Below, in pieces: positions 20,906-30,649 of a stretch of 64,000 bases of DNA. A model generated the notes under the pieces. The model did no database searches. It saw nothing but the letters and a program-made list of their open reading frames with translations, and was not told where the DNA came from. A program made the translations under genes and the position numbers. This DNA comes from Candidatus Pelagibacter sp. (lineage in GTDB: Bacteria; Pseudomonadota; Alphaproteobacteria; Pelagibacterales; Pelagibacteraceae): NCBI GenBank assembly GCA_028221385.1, contig JAOIRP010000001.1:61303-125302 (forward strand), given 5' to 3'. Each line of letters begins with the position of its first letter. The first letter of the stretch is position 1.

Positions 20906-21316
20906 ATGTTACAACCAGTTAGAAGTAAATATAGAAAAGCTCACAAAGGCAGAATTCATGGAACTGCTACACGTGCCTCAAAAATTAATTATGGTGCATT
21001 TGCATTAAAGGCAATGGCCCCTGAAAGAATTATAGGTAAACAAATTGAAGCAGCTAGAGTAGCTTTAACTAGACATATGAAGAGACAAGGTCGTGTTTGG
21101 ACTAGAATTTTTCCAAATATTCCAGTTTCAAAAAAACCAGTTGAAGTACGTATGGGTAAAGGAAAAGGTGCACCTGAATATTGGGCATGTAGAGTAAAAC
21201 CTGGAAGAATTTTATTTGAAATTGACGGTGTTTCAGAAGAAATTGCTAAAGAGGCTCTTTATAAAGCTTCTGCTAAACTTCCAATAAAAACAAAATTTAT
21301 AAAAAGATTTGTATAA
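20906..21316 (+). CDS. rplP: 50S ribosomal protein L16
   Basis: A 136-residue L16 that helps position A-site t[18 protein letters not shown] at the start and the segment [20 protein letters not shown] (about residues 60-79), followed by [12 protein letters not shown], are typical. The arginine hydroxylated in E. coli (Arg81) falls in the RMGKGKG region. It is followed by rpmC 1 nt after the stop. Confidence 0.98.
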   Translation: MLQPVRSKYRKAHKGRIHGTATRASKINYGAFALKAMAPERIIGKQIEAARVALTRHMKRQGRVWTRIFPNIPVSKKPVEVRMGKGKGAPEYWACRVKPGRILFEIDGVSEEIAKEALYKASAKLPIKTKFIKRFV

Positions 21317-21317
21317 T

Positions 21318-21509
21318 ATGAAAAAACAAGAAATTAAAAAACTATCTAAAGATGAAATGATTAAGAACATCGATAAGTTAAAAAAAGATTTATTTAACTT
21401 TAGATTTCAAAAAATCAATTCTCAGGTAACTAATCCATCACAAATTGGACAAACAAAAAAAACTATAGCAAGACTTAAAACAATATTAAAAGGAAAAATA
21501 AATGCCTAA
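21318..21509 (+). CDS. rpmC: 50S ribosomal protein L29
   Basis: A 63-residue L29 made of two helices, with [15 protein letters not shown] near residues 22-36 and a short C-terminal helix with IARLKTIL. I take the ATG at 21318; a TTG three codons upstream overlaps the rplP stop and would add non-family residues. Its last 8 bases overlap the start of rpsQ. Confidence 0.95.
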   Translation: MKKQEIKKLSKDEMIKNIDKLKKDLFNFRFQKINSQVTNPSQIGQTKKTIARLKTILKGKINA

Positions 21510-21738
21510 AAAAATATTAACTGGAGTAGTAGTGAGTGATAAACCTAATAAAACTATTACTGTAGCTGTAGAAAGAAAATATTCACACCCTGTGTTAAAG
21601 AAAGTTGTTAAAGTGAGAAAAAAATATAATGCACATGATGAAAACAATAAGTTTAAAACTGGAGATAAAGTTTCAATTATAGAAAGCAAACCTTTCTCTA
21701 AAAATAAAAAATTTGAAGTTATGGATGGTTCTAAATGA
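21502..21738 (+). CDS. rpsQ: 30S ribosomal protein S17
   Basis: A 78-residue S17, an OB-fold 16S-binding protein. The start [20 protein letters not shown] and the motif [18 protein letters not shown] near residues 44-61 are characteristic. It overlaps rpmC by 8 bp and rplN by 4 bp (ATGA), so all three are likely translated together. Confidence 0.97.
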   Translation: MPKKILTGVVVSDKPNKTITVAVERKYSHPVLKKVVKVRKKYNAHDENNKFKTGDKVSIIESKPFSKNKKFEVMDGSK

Positions 21739-22103
21739 TACAAGTACAAACTGAATTATTAGTTGCTGATAATACCGGTGCAAAAAGAATTGAATGTATA
21801 AAAGTGCTTGGTGGATCTAAAAGAAGATATGCAAGCATTGGAGATACTATTGTTATTGCTGTAAAAGAAGCTATTCCAAAAGGTAAAGTTAAAAAAGGTT
21901 CAGTACATAAAGCAGTTGTAGTTAGAGTTAAAAAAGGAATTCACCGAGATGATGGTTCAAAAGTTAAGTTTGACAACAATGCAGCAGTTTTAGTTGATGA
22001 CAAAGGAGAACCAGTTGGAACTAGAATTTTTGGTCCTGTAACAAGAGAATTAAGAAATAGAGGTCAAATGAAAATTATTTCATTGGCTCCGGAAGTTTTA
22101 TAA
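21735..22103 (+). CDS. rplN: 50S ribosomal protein L14
   Basis: The standard 122 residues of L14, which forms intersubunit bridges. [20 protein letters not shown] at the start and [21 protein letters not shown] at the end are diagnostic. It starts within the rpsQ stop (ATGA) and precedes rplX by a single nucleotide. Confidence 0.98.
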   Translation: MIQVQTELLVADNTGAKRIECIKVLGGSKRRYASIGDTIVIAVKEAIPKGKVKKGSVHKAVVVRVKKGIHRDDGSKVKFDNNAAVLVDDKGEPVGTRIFGPVTRELRNRGQMKIISLAPEVL

Positions 22104-22104
22104 A

Positions 22105-22353
22105 ATGATTAAAAAAGGTTTAAAAGTAAAAATATTAACTGGTAGAGATAAAAAAAAAGAGGGTGAAGTTATTGAGATTGATAGACCTAATAATAGAGCA
22201 AAAGTTCAAGGAATTAATATTGTGAAAAAACACGTAAAAACAACAAAAGAAAAAAAAGGTGGAATAGTATCAAAAGAAAGTTTTGTTCATATTTCAAATC
22301 TTTCTCTTATTGAAACTAAAAATAAATCTAAAGAAACTAAGGCTAAAAAATAA
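22105..22353 (+). CDS. rplX: 50S ribosomal protein L24 (short form)
   Basis: An 82-residue L24, the second assembly initiator of the 50S subunit. The KOW motif is at the start ([20 protein letters not shown]), followed by [13 protein letters not shown]. coli L24 has about 104 residues: here the protein ends in a Lys-rich tail soon after the KOW core, and the usual C-terminal Cys/Arg-rich part is missing. It shares one base with rplE. Confidence 0.95.
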   Translation: MIKKGLKVKILTGRDKKKEGEVIEIDRPNNRAKVQGINIVKKHVKTTKEKKGGIVSKESFVHISNLSLIETKNKSKETKAKK

Positions 22354-22907
22354 TGACACCAAGATTAAAAGAACTTTATTATAAAGAGATTCAAACAGCA
22401 CTAAAAGAAAAGCTTGGTTTTAAAAACACATATATGGGCCCAAAAATTCAAAAAGTTGTTATTAATATGGGACTTGGCCTAGATGGTGCAGACACTAAAA
22501 TTTTAAAATCTACAGAAGAAGATCTAGGAAAAATAGCAGGTCAAAAACCTGTTGTAACAAAGTTTAAAAAATCAGTTGCAAATTTTAAAACAAGAAAAGG
22601 TACTAACGCAGGATTGAAGGTTACTTTGAGAGGTAACAAGATGTACGAGTTTATAGATAGATTGGTAAATATAGCATTACCAAGAATTAAAGATTTTAGA
22701 GGCTTGTCTTCAAAAGGTTTTGACAAGTTTGGCAATTACACTTTTGGTATTAAAGAGCATATAATTTTTCCAGAAGTAAATTTTGATAGAATTGATAAGA
22801 TTCGAGGTTTAGATGTAGTTGTTGTTATTTCAGCAATGAATAAAGAGCATAGTTTTGCACTTTTGGAAAAGCTAAATTTTCCATTTATAAAAAAAGGAGA
22901 TAATTAA
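22353..22907 (+). CDS. rplE: 50S ribosomal protein L5
   Basis: A 184-residue L5, the 5S rRNA-binding protein of the central protuberance. [20 protein letters not shown] at the start, the motif [20 protein letters not shown] near residues 53-72 and [20 protein letters not shown] near 113-132 are all typical. It is followed after 2 nt by rpsN. Confidence 0.98.
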   Translation: MTPRLKELYYKEIQTALKEKLGFKNTYMGPKIQKVVINMGLGLDGADTKILKSTEEDLGKIAGQKPVVTKFKKSVANFKTRKGTNAGLKVTLRGNKMYEFIDRLVNIALPRIKDFRGLSSKGFDKFGNYTFGIKEHIIFPEVNFDRIDKIRGLDVVVVISAMNKEHSFALLEKLNFPFIKKGDN

Positions 22908-22909
22908 TA

Positions 22910-23215
22910 ATGGCTAAAGCAAGCGCAATAAATAAAAATAATAAAAGAATTAAATTATCTAATAAACTTTTTAAAAAAAGACAAGCCTTGAAAAAGATTG
23001 TTATGGATAAAAAAATTTCATTGGAAGAAAGATTTAAGGCTCAACAAAAACTTTCTAATTTACCAAGAAACTCTGCAAAAAATCGTGTAATGAACAGATG
23101 TGAAATTACAGGTAGACCACACGGTGTATATAGAAAATTAAAAATATCAAGAATAGCCCTAAGGGACTTAGGATTACATGGATTAATTCCAGGTATGACT
23201 AAGTCTAGTTGGTAG
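22910..23215 (+). CDS. rpsN: 30S ribosomal protein S14 (zinc-free type)
   Basis: A 101-residue S14. The C-terminal signature [20 protein letters not shown] near residues 63-82 and the ending IPGMTKSSW are typical. The paired CxxC motifs of the short zinc form are absent, so this is the long zinc-independent form. It ends in TAG, followed by the Shine-Dalgarno of rpsH. Confidence 0.97.
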   Translation: MAKASAINKNNKRIKLSNKLFKKRQALKKIVMDKKISLEERFKAQQKLSNLPRNSAKNRVMNRCEITGRPHGVYRKLKISRIALRDLGLHGLIPGMTKSSW

Positions 23216-23226
23216 AAAGGAAAAAT

Positions 23227-23622
23227 ATGAGTTTAAGTGATCCTATAGGAGATATGATAGCTAGAATTAAAAATGCACAAGTGAGAAATCACAAAAAAGT
23301 ATCGTTACCATCATCTAATTTTAAAGTTAAAATTGCTGACATCCTAAAAAGTGAAGGATTCATTAATGGGTATAAAATTGAAGACGAAACAAACAAGCCT
23401 ATCTTATCTGTAGATCTAAAGTACTATTCAGGAAATCCAGTTATAAGCACATTTGAAAGAGTATCAAAACCTGGAAGAAGAATATTTTCAAGTGCAGATA
23501 GTTTGCCTAAAATTAATGGTGGTCTTGGAATAGCAATTGTATCCACTCCAAAAGGTGTAATGACTGATGTTGACGCAAGAAAACAAAAAGTTGGTGGCGA
23601 AATAATTTGTAAGGTATTTTAA
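23227..23622 (+). CDS. rpsH: 30S ribosomal protein S8
   Basis: A 131-residue S8, which binds the 16S central domain. SLSDPIGDMIARIKNAQ at the start and GGLGIAIVSTPKGVMTD near the end are diagnostic. I choose the ATG at 23227: it is preceded by AAAGGA 6 nt upstream (23216-23221) and gives the conserved amino end. A GTG 6 codons earlier would overlap the rpsN end. In E. coli S8 represses the spc operon at the rplE start; that site cannot be judged here. Confidence 0.97.
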   Translation: MSLSDPIGDMIARIKNAQVRNHKKVSLPSSNFKVKIADILKSEGFINGYKIEDETNKPILSVDLKYYSGNPVISTFERVSKPGRRIFSSADSLPKINGGLGIAIVSTPKGVMTDVDARKQKVGGEIICKVF

Positions 23623-24161
23623 TGTCAAAAATTGGTAAAATAAATATTTCAATTCCAGAAAAAGTTAAAGCAGTTTTATCTGGTAATGTTTTAAATATTG
23701 AAGGACCACTTGGTAAAAAGTCACTAAATGTTGATCTAGATATGTTCAATATTGCTATCAATGATGGAAAAGAAATATCTATAAAACCAAAAAAAGTTGA
23801 TCAAAACTCAAAAAGACTATGGGGAATGAATAGAAGTTTAATAAATAATGCTGTAATTGGTTCTAGCAAGGGATACGAAAAAATACTTGAACTTGTTGGG
23901 GTAGGTTACAGAGCCGCTCTTAAAGGTAATCAATTGAATCTACAACTTGGATATAGTCATGATATTAATTTCGATATCCCTGATGGAATTAAGATTGCTG
24001 TTGAAAAACAAACTATTTTAAAAATTACTGGATCTGACAAACAACAGGTTGGTACCGTAGCTTCAAAAATTAAAACTTTTAGAAAAATTGAACCCTACAA
24101 AGGAAAAGGTGTTAGAGAACAAGGACAATATGTTCTTAAAAAAGAAGGAAAGAAAAAGTAA
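23622..24161 (+). CDS. rplF: 50S ribosomal protein L6
   Basis: A 179-residue L6 with two related domains. The C-terminal signature [20 protein letters not shown] near residues 147-166 lies close to the sarcin-ricin loop side of the 50S. It shares one base with both rpsH and rplR (TAATG at each end). Confidence 0.98.
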   Translation: MSKIGKINISIPEKVKAVLSGNVLNIEGPLGKKSLNVDLDMFNIAINDGKEISIKPKKVDQNSKRLWGMNRSLINNAVIGSSKGYEKILELVGVGYRAALKGNQLNLQLGYSHDINFDIPDGIKIAVEKQTILKITGSDKQQVGTVASKIKTFRKIEPYKGKGVREQGQYVLKKEGKKK

Positions 24162-24517
24162 TGAAATTAAATACAATTGATAGAAAAAGATTTAGAATTA
24201 GAAATAAAGCAAAAAAAGTATCTTCATCTGACAGATTAAGATTGAGCATTTCTAGATCAACAAACAATATATCAGCACAAATAATTGATGATGTAAAAAA
24301 CATTACATTACTTTCTTGTTCATCAGTAGAAAAAGACATTAAAGCAATGAACAAAGTTAATAAAACAGAACTTTCTAAAATTGTAGCTGAGAAATTAGCA
24401 AAAAAAGCATTGGAGAAAAAAATAACAAAAATTTATTTTGATCGTGGTGTTTATAAATACCATGGAAGAGTTAAAATATTTGCAGAAACATTACGTAAAA
24501 ATGGAATGGAATTTTAA
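24161..24517 (+). CDS. rplR: 50S ribosomal protein L18
   Basis: A 118-residue L18 that binds 5S rRNA with L5. The basic amino end is followed by [20 protein letters not shown] near residues 25-44, and the ending [20 protein letters not shown] is diagnostic. It is joined to rplF by one base and to rpsE by a TAATTATG junction. Confidence 0.97.
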   Translation: MKLNTIDRKRFRIRNKAKKVSSSDRLRLSISRSTNNISAQIIDDVKNITLLSCSSVEKDIKAMNKVNKTELSKIVAEKLAKKALEKKITKIYFDRGVYKYHGRVKIFAETLRKNGMEF

Positions 24518-24519
24518 TT

Positions 24520-25032
24520 ATGGAATATAAAGATAAAAAAAGTGACGATATATTAGAAAAATTAGTTCATATTAACAGAATTACTAAAGTTGTTAAAGGT
24601 GGAAGAAGATTTGGCTTTTCTGCTCTAGTTGTTGTTGGAAATCAAGCAGGTAAAATTGGTATTGCTCATGCTAAAGCAAAACAAGTTCCAGATGCAATTA
24701 AAAAAGCAAACGAAACTGCTAGAAGAAAGTTAATTCACATACCTCTAAGAGAGGGCAGAACTATTCATCATGATGTTTATGGTAAAGATGGTGCAGGAAA
24801 AATAATCTTAAGATCAGCACCCAAGGGAACGGGTATAATAGCTGGGGGTCCTGTAAGAGCAGTTTGTGAGGTTTTAGGAATAAAGGATATTGTTGCAAAA
24901 TCCATGGGTACTTCAAACCCACATAATATGATTAGGGCAACAATGAAAGCTTTATCAAAACAAAATTCACCTAAACATATATCAACAATAAGAAATAAAA
25001 AAATTTCTGAAGTAATAGAAAAAAGAGGATAA
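24520..25032 (+). CDS. rpsE: 30S ribosomal protein S5
   Basis: A 170-residue S5, an accuracy protein at the mRNA entry. The amino-terminal dsRBD-like fold carries KVVKGGRRFGFSALVVVGN near residues 22-40, and the C-terminal half has SAPKGTGIIAGGPVRAVCE near 105-123. It shares one base with rplO. The gene for L30 (rpmD), normally between rpsE and rplO, is missing because no space exists. Confidence 0.98.
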   Translation: MEYKDKKSDDILEKLVHINRITKVVKGGRRFGFSALVVVGNQAGKIGIAHAKAKQVPDAIKKANETARRKLIHIPLREGRTIHHDVYGKDGAGKIILRSAPKGTGIIAGGPVRAVCEVLGIKDIVAKSMGTSNPHNMIRATMKALSKQNSPKHISTIRNKKISEVIEKRG

Positions 25033-25484
25033 TGAGCACATTAAATACAACAGGAAAAGTTACCAAAACTAAAATTAGAGTAGGTAGAGGAATTGGATCT
25101 GGTAAGGGAAAAACTTCAGGTCGTGGCGTAAAAGGACAAAAGTCTAGATCTGGTGTTGCTATTAAAGCATTTGAAGGTGGACAAATGCCTTTATATAGAA
25201 GATTACCTAAAAGAGGTTTTAATTCTTTTGGAAAGACCAACATAGCAATAATGAATTTAGAAAAACTTCAGTCATTTATTGATCAAAAAACAATAAAATC
25301 TAGCGATATAATTAATATGGATTTACTTAAAAAATTAAAATTAGTTAATAAAAATTCTCAAAAATTAAAAATTCTTGGCACTGGCAACATTAAAGAAAAA
25401 ATCAACATAGAAGCTGATTTGATATCAAAATCTGCAGTTGAAAAATTAGAAAAAGCTGGTGGTAAAATACAATTAAAAAAATAA
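25032..25484 (+). CDS. rplO: 50S ribosomal protein L15
   Basis: A 150-residue L15 with the Gly/Arg/Lys-rich start GRGIGSGKGKTSGRGVKGQK (about residues 19-38), then FEGGQMPLYRRLPKRGF, and the C-terminal globular domain with AGGKIQL. It follows rpsE directly and precedes secY by 10 nt. Confidence 0.98.
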   Translation: MSTLNTTGKVTKTKIRVGRGIGSGKGKTSGRGVKGQKSRSGVAIKAFEGGQMPLYRRLPKRGFNSFGKTNIAIMNLEKLQSFIDQKTIKSSDIINMDLLKKLKLVNKNSQKLKILGTGNIKEKINIEADLISKSAVEKLEKAGGKIQLKK

Positions 25485-25494
25485 TTAAGATATT

Positions 25495-26775
25495 ATGAGC
25501 TCATCTTCTCAAACTAATGATCTTAAAAACCGTATTCTATTCACTATATTTATATTAGCTGTTTATAGATTTGGGACATTTGTCCCATTACCAGGTATTG
25601 ATCCTGAGCAGTTACAAATAATGATGAGTGGTAATCAAAAAGGATTACTAGGAATGTTCAACGTTTTTGCAGGAGGTGCAGTTAGTAGAATGGCAATATT
25701 TGCACTTGGAATAATGCCCTACATTTCTTCTTCAATTATAGTTCAACTTTTAACTGGTGTTTCAGATTATTTTAAAAATTTAAAAGCACAAGGTGAAGTT
25801 GGTAGAGCTAAAATTACTCAAATAACTCGTTATGGGACAGTTCTGTTAGCTACACTCCAAGGTTATGGCTTATCTGTCGGATTAGAGTCTTCTGCAGATT
25901 TGGTAATTAACCCAGGAATATTTTTCAAAATTACAACGGTCTCAACAATTATAGCAGGTACAATGTTTTTAATGTGGTTGGGTGAACAAATCACTCAAAG
26001 AGGAATTGGAAATGGTATATCATTAATAATATTTGCAGGTATTGTTGCAGAAATACCTAGAGCACTTGTAACAACATTTGAACTTGGCAGAACAGGTGCT
26101 GTTTCAACAATAATGATTATTTTTATTTTCGTTCTTTTAATAGCAACAATTCTTTTTATAGTATTCATGGAAAGAGCCTTAAGAAAAATACTTATTAATT
26201 ATCCAAAAAGACAGATGGGTAATAAAATGTATGGTGGTGAGTCTTCTCATTTACCATTAAAAATAAATCAAGCAGGTGTTATACCTGCAATATTTGCATC
26301 TGCATTATTATTATTACCTGTTACTTTTTCTAATTTTAATTTTTCTAATAACGATACTTTTTTAAATATAAGTTCTTACTTCACACAAGGACAACCGCTT
26401 TACATGCTTTTATATGCTTCAGGAATAATATTTTTTACATTTTTTTACACATCGATTACATTTAATCCAACTGAAACTGCTGACAACTTAAGAAAGTATG
26501 GTGGGTTTATACCTGGAATAAGACCAGGTGAGAACACAGCTTTATATATCGAAAAAATTCTTACAAAATTGACAACCATTGGTGCATTATACTTAACATT
26601 AGTATGTTTGATGCCAGAGTTTTTAATTGCAAATTACCCCATACCCTTTTATTTAGGGGGAACATCAATTTTAATTGTTGTTGTAGTAGCCATTGATACT
26701 GTAACTCAAATTCAAACTAGATTAATGAGTTCTCAATATGAGCAATTGATTAAAAAAACTAAATTCGGAAAATAA
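25495..26775 (+). CDS. secY: preprotein translocase subunit SecY
   Basis: A 426-residue channel protein with ten predicted membrane helices. Typical segments are RFGTFVPLPGID near residues 24-35, GGAVSRMAIFALGIMPYISS near 61-80, GNGISLIIFAGI near 176, and the cytosolic loop with GGESSHLPLKINQAGVIPAI near 243-262. It forms SecYEG with SecE at 2604. It follows rplO in the usual spc order, but no rpmJ (L36) follows. Confidence 0.98.
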   Translation: MSSSSQTNDLKNRILFTIFILAVYRFGTFVPLPGIDPEQLQIMMSGNQKGLLGMFNVFAGGAVSRMAIFALGIMPYISSSIIVQLLTGVSDYFKNLKAQGEVGRAKITQITRYGTVLLATLQGYGLSVGLESSADLVINPGIFFKITTVSTIIAGTMFLMWLGEQITQRGIGNGISLIIFAGIVAEIPRALVTTFELGRTGAVSTIMIIFIFVLLIATILFIVFMERALRKILINYPKRQMGNKMYGGESSHLPLKINQAGVIPAIFASALLLLPVTFSNFNFSNNDTFLNISSYFTQGQPLYMLLYASGIIFFTFFYTSITFNPTETADNLRKYGGFIPGIRPGENTALYIEKILTKLTTIGALYLTLVCLMPEFLIANYPIPFYLGGTSILIVVVVAIDTVTQIQTRLMSSQYEQLIKKTKFGK

Positions 26776-26778
26776 TAA

Positions 26779-27342
26779 GTGAATATAATTCTATTTGGTC
26801 CACCAGGCGCAGGTAAAGGTACTCAGGCTAAATACCTAGTAAAAAAATTAAATAGTTTTCAAATATCGACAGGTGAAATGCTGAGAAATGAAATTAAAAA
26901 AGACTCAGAAATTGGTAAAAAAATAACTAATAGTATGAATGATGGAAAATTTGTAAATGATGAAATAGTCAACAAAATTATAAAAGAAACAATATTTGAT
27001 CCTCAAAAAAAAAATAAATTAATATTCGATGGATATCCTAGATCTTTAAGTCAGGCAAAAAATTTAGATTTATTGTTAAAAAATTCTGAACAAAAAATAG
27101 ACTTAATTCTTTTTTTAAATGTAAATAAGGACACAATAATTAAAAGAATTGAGAAGAGAAAAATTTTAGAAAAAAGATCAGACGATAAATCAAATACCAT
27201 TCTTAAAAGGTATGATACCTACATGGAAACAACCAAACCAGTACTGGATTTCTATTCTAAGAATTCAAATTTTCATGAATTAGATGGAACTCTTGAAATT
27301 GAAGAAATAACGGCTAAAATTGATACTTTTCTCAATGTTTAA
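26779..27342 (+). CDS. adk: adenylate kinase (short, lidless type)
   Basis: Converts AMP and ATP to two ADP. It begins with GTG, 3 nt after the secY stop; the next residues NIILFGPPGAGKGTQAKYL hold the P loop. The NMP-binding region contains STGEMLRNEI, and FDGYPRSLSQA carries the conserved Arg. At 187 residues the long LID insert of the E. coli enzyme (about 214 aa) is absent, replaced by a short arm near residues 125-140. The order secY, adk, rpsM is common in alphaproteobacteria. Confidence 0.96.
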   Translation: MNIILFGPPGAGKGTQAKYLVKKLNSFQISTGEMLRNEIKKDSEIGKKITNSMNDGKFVNDEIVNKIIKETIFDPQKKNKLIFDGYPRSLSQAKNLDLLLKNSEQKIDLILFLNVNKDTIIKRIEKRKILEKRSDDKSNTILKRYDTYMETTKPVLDFYSKNSNFHELDGTLEIEEITAKIDTFLNV

Positions 27343-27346
27343 GACA

Positions 27347-27374
27347 TTGACTTTACAACATCTTCTTATATAAA
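27347..27374 (+). promoter_or_regulatory. candidate promoter for rpsM-rpsK-rpoA-rplQ
   Basis: TTGACT (27347-27352) and TATAAA (27369-27374) are separated by 16 nt and lie in the 56-nt adk-rpsM spacer. Transcription would start about 18 nt before the rpsM ATG. Both hexamers are close to sigma-70 consensus, and this is one of few real gaps in the supercluster, so a separate alpha-operon promoter is plausible. Confidence 0.5.
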
Positions 27375-27398
27375 AGGCTAAATTTAATCTCAAAAACT

Positions 27399-27782
27399 AT
27401 GGCTCGTATAGCAGGTGTAAACATTCCTCAAAATAAACTTGTCCACATTGGACTTACCTATATTTATGGTATTGGTGACAAATTTTCAAATCAGATTTGC
27501 TCATCTCTTGAAATTCCAAGAAAAAAAAGAATTAATGAGTTAACGGATGATGATATTTTAAAAATAAGAGAATATATTGATGCTAATTTTAAAGTTGAAG
27601 GTGATTTACGAAGAGATTATTCGTTAACAATTAAAAGATTAATTGATCTAGCTTGTTATCGTGGATCAAGACACAGAAAAAAACTTCCTGTGAGAGGTCA
27701 AAGAACTAGATGTAACGCTAGAACAAGAAAAGGTAAAGCAATAGCTATTGCTGGAAAAAAATTAACACCACTTAAAAAGTAA
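27399..27782 (+). CDS. rpsM: 30S ribosomal protein S13
   Basis: A 127-residue S13 of the head, contacting the P-site tRNA and the B1 bridges. [20 protein letters not shown] at the start, [20 protein letters not shown] (about residues 87-106) and [16 protein letters not shown] are diagnostic. It opens the alpha operon after a promoter-like spacer. Confidence 0.98.
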   Translation: MARIAGVNIPQNKLVHIGLTYIYGIGDKFSNQICSSLEIPRKKRINELTDDDILKIREYIDANFKVEGDLRRDYSLTIKRLIDLACYRGSRHRKKLPVRGQRTRCNARTRKGKAIAIAGKKLTPLKK

Positions 27783-27789
27783 TTAATTT

Positions 27790-28242
27790 ATGGCTAAAGA
27801 AGATAAAATTGACAAAAAAGAAGCTGTTGCTGAAAAAAAAGTTGATAAAAAAGTAAAAAAAAGTTCTTACTCAAAGAAAAAAAAAGTTAAAAAAAATATT
27901 TTAAATGGTATTGCATATGTGCAATCAACTTTTAACAATACAATCATTTCAATTGCTGATACAAATGGTAATGTTGTTTCTTGGGCCTCGTCTGGTCAAA
28001 AAGGTTTCAAAGGTTCTAGAAAATCAACACCTTATGCTGCACAAATAGCTGCTGACTCTGCTGCATCTAAAGCTTTAGAATATGGCATGAAAACATTGTC
28101 AGTAGAAGTTAAGGGTCCTGGATCAGGTAGAGAAACTGCACTAAGAGCATTACAAGCAAGAGGATTCAAAATTCTTTCAATAAAAGATACTACACCAATG
28201 CCACATAACGGCGTAAGACCACCAAAAAAAAGGAGAGTTTAA
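27790..28242 (+). CDS. rpsK: 30S ribosomal protein S11
   Basis: A 150-residue S11 of the platform, longer than the about 129 residues of E. coli because of a Lys/Val-rich amino-terminal extension of about 35 residues. The core begins at [20 protein letters not shown], and the ending [16 protein letters not shown] is typical. The extension may add rRNA contacts; that is inference. Confidence 0.97.
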   Translation: MAKEDKIDKKEAVAEKKVDKKVKKSSYSKKKKVKKNILNGIAYVQSTFNNTIISIADTNGNVVSWASSGQKGFKGSRKSTPYAAQIAADSAASKALEYGMKTLSVEVKGPGSGRETALRALQARGFKILSIKDTTPMPHNGVRPPKKRRV

Positions 28243-28245
28243 TAA

Positions 28246-29274
28246 ATGGAAAGTTTAAATGTAAATGCTAAAAATTGGAAAGCATTAATTAAACCAACTC
28301 AATTAGATGTTTCAATAAGTGATGACAAATCACATGCAAAGATTGTTGCTGAACCATTAGAAAAAGGTTACGGATTAACATTAGGAAATTCCTTAAGAAG
28401 AATTTTATTATCGTCAATTAGAGGTGCTGCTGTAACTTCAATTCAAATTGATGGAGTGTTACACGAATTTACATCTATTAAAGGTGTTAGAGAAGATGTG
28501 ACAGATATTGTTTTAAATGTTAAATCATTAGCTTTAAAAAGTTCTTTTGAAGGAACTAAAAAATTAGTTTTAGATGCAAAAGGTCCAGGAGAAATTAAAG
28601 CTTCAGACATTGCTCAGGTTACTGATATAGAAATTTTAAATCCAGATTTGGTTATCTGTAATTTAGATGAAAACACGCATTTCCATATGGAAATGAATGT
28701 TGGAACTGGAAAAGGTTATGTTCCAGCAGTAATGAACAAACCAGAAGAGCCACCATTAGGACTTATAGCTATTGACTCTTTATATAGTCCTGTAAAAAAA
28801 GTTTCTTATTCGATCAGTACTGCTAGAGAAGGTAAAGCCTTAGATTATGACAAACTTACAATGGAAGTTGAAACCAATGGATCTATATCTGCAGAAGATG
28901 CAGTAGCATATTCAGCAAGAATTTTTCAAGATCAACTAAATATGTTTGTAAACTTTGATGAGCCAGTTGAAGCGCCAGTTAAAGAGGTTTCTACTGAACC
29001 TGAATTTAACAAAAACTTATTAAGAAAAGTCGATGAACTAGAGCTGTCTGTTAGGTCAATGAACTGCCTTAAAAATGATAACATAATATATATTGGTGAC
29101 CTTGTTCAAAAATCTGAAGGTGAGATGCTAAGAACTCCTAATTTTGGAAGAAAATCATTAAATGAAATTAAAGAGGTTCTAACTGGAATGTCACTTTATT
29201 TAGGAATGGAAATACCTAATTGGCCGCCAGACAATATAGCTGAAATGTCTAAAAAGTTAGAGGAGCAAATCTAA
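28246..29274 (+). CDS. rpoA: DNA-directed RNA polymerase subunit alpha
   Basis: A 342-residue alpha subunit. The amino-terminal assembly domain includes [20 protein letters not shown] near residues 37-56 and the dimerisation region. A linker around 240-260 leads to the C-terminal domain with [20 protein letters not shown] near 266-285 and the helix-hairpin-helix [14 protein letters not shown]. The alphaCTD is intact, so UP elements and activators could be read. It shares one base with rplQ. Confidence 0.99.
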   Translation: MESLNVNAKNWKALIKPTQLDVSISDDKSHAKIVAEPLEKGYGLTLGNSLRRILLSSIRGAAVTSIQIDGVLHEFTSIKGVREDVTDIVLNVKSLALKSSFEGTKKLVLDAKGPGEIKASDIAQVTDIEILNPDLVICNLDENTHFHMEMNVGTGKGYVPAVMNKPEEPPLGLIAIDSLYSPVKKVSYSISTAREGKALDYDKLTMEVETNGSISAEDAVAYSARIFQDQLNMFVNFDEPVEAPVKEVSTEPEFNKNLLRKVDELELSVRSMNCLKNDNIIYIGDLVQKSEGEMLRTPNFGRKSLNEIKEVLTGMSLYLGMEIPNWPPDNIAEMSKKLEEQI

Positions 29275-29711
29275 TGAGACACGGAATGGCTAACAAAAAA
29301 TTAAACAGAACTTCTGAGCATAGAAAAGCTTTACTGAAGAATATGTTAAATTCTTTGATTAAATATGAGCAAATCACAACAACGCTTCCAAAAGCTAAAT
29401 TTTTAAAACCACAAGCAGATAAAATTATTACATTAGGAAAAAAAGAAACTCTACAAACAACTAAAATGCTAATGACTAAGCTACAAGATATTAAGTCTGC
29501 TAATAAAGTGAAAAAGACTTTATCAAAAAGATATGAGAAAAGAAGTGGTGGATATACAAGAATTATTAAAGCTGGTTTTAGATATGGTGATAATGCACCT
29601 ATGGCAGTGATAGAATTTGTCGATAGAGATGTTGAAGCAAAAAGAGTTGATAGAAAGAAAAAAGACCCGGCCAAAGAAAATAAAGAAGAGAAAAAATTAG
29701 CTACTGCTTAA
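29274..29711 (+). CDS. rplQ: 50S ribosomal protein L17
   Basis: A 145-residue L17 at the tunnel exit. RHGMANKKLNRTSEHRKALL at the start is diagnostic, followed by the basic core with RYEKRSGGYTRIIKAGFRYG. The last 20 or so residues form a Lys/Glu-rich tail. This is the last gene of the ribosomal supercluster; the next gene starts 20 nt later on the same strand with no obvious terminator between. Confidence 0.98.
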   Translation: MRHGMANKKLNRTSEHRKALLKNMLNSLIKYEQITTTLPKAKFLKPQADKIITLGKKETLQTTKMLMTKLQDIKSANKVKKTLSKRYEKRSGGYTRIIKAGFRYGDNAPMAVIEFVDRDVEAKRVDRKKKDPAKENKEEKKLATA

Positions 29712-29731
29712 TTTTTATATAATATATTATC

Positions 29732-30649
29732 ATGAAAAAGTCATTTAGCGTTGAGTCAGCGTTCAACGATATGAGAGTTGATAGATGGATCAGAAATAAT
29801 CTTGGAAATATCCCACAAGGCTTAATTGAAAAAAATTTAAGAAATGGCAAAATTAAACTTAATAATAAAAAAATCAAAAGCTCCCACAAAGTAAAAGTAG
29901 GTGATAAAATAGAATTATTTAATTTTGAATTTAAAGAAAACATTATTCAAAAAAAGATTAAGTTTAATCCATCAGATGAAATTATTAAAGAAAATGAGGA
30001 ACTCATAATTGATAACAATGATGATTTTATAGTTTTGAATAAAAGTGCAGGAATTTCAGTTCAAGGTGGAACTAAATCAAAAAAGAATTTAGTTGATATA
30101 TTTGCAAAAAGTGAAATTTTTCAAAATAATAAACCTTTTTCAGTTCATAGACTCGACAAAGATACATCCGGTGTCTTTATTATGGCGAAACACAGACAGT
30201 CGGCTCAATTATTGACTTCATTATTTAGATTAAGAAAAGTTCATAAAACATATCTTGCAATTTGTCATGGTGAATTAGAAAAAAATTCAGGTGAATGGAA
30301 TGAGGATTTAACAAGATATGACAATGATAAAAAGATTACCGAAAAAGCAAAAACTTTATACAAAGTATTAGATAAAAATTCTATATGTAGCCTTGTAGAA
30401 ATGAAACCAATAACTGGCAGAAAACATCAACTAAGAAAACAACTATACGTTATAGGTAATCCTATTTATGGAGATCAAAAATATAAATTAAGTAATTCCA
30501 ATAAAGCAATCAATAAAAATTTAATGCTACACTCATATGAAATCAAATTTATGATAAATGAAAAAAAATATACTTACAAAGCCTTATTACCAGATTATTT
30601 TAAAAAACTATTAAAAACAAAGAGGCTTAATTTTCCAAGTTCTTTGTAA
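29732..30649 (+). CDS. rluC: RluA-family 23S rRNA pseudouridine synthase (RluC-like)
   Basis: A 305-residue protein with an S4 RNA-binding domain (about residues 12-75, including [22 protein letters not shown]) followed by the catalytic domain. The catalytic aspartate lies in [18 protein letters not shown] near residues 137-154. The late motif [10 protein letters not shown] is also present. The S4 domain and length fit RluC, which modifies 23S positions 955, 2504 and 2580, but RluD-like specificity cannot be excluded. Its end overlaps the convergent lipB by 23 bp. Confidence 0.85.
   Translation: MKKSFSVESAFNDMRVDRWIRNNLGNIPQGLIEKNLRNGKIKLNNKKIKSSHKVKVGDKIELFNFEFKENIIQKKIKFNPSDEIIKENEELIIDNNDDFIVLNKSAGISVQGGTKSKKNLVDIFAKSEIFQNNKPFSVHRLDKDTSGVFIMAKHRQSAQLLTSLFRLRKVHKTYLAICHGELEKNSGEWNEDLTRYDNDKKITEKAKTLYKVLDKNSICSLVEMKPITGRKHQLRKQLYVIGNPIYGDQKYKLSNSNKAINKNLMLHSYEIKFMINEKKYTYKALLPDYFKKLLKTKRLNFPSSL

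Noticed and set aside
29249..29674. 141-codon minus-strand frame covering rplQ
   Set aside because: Antisense to L17; hydrophobic composition results from complementing Lys-rich codons.
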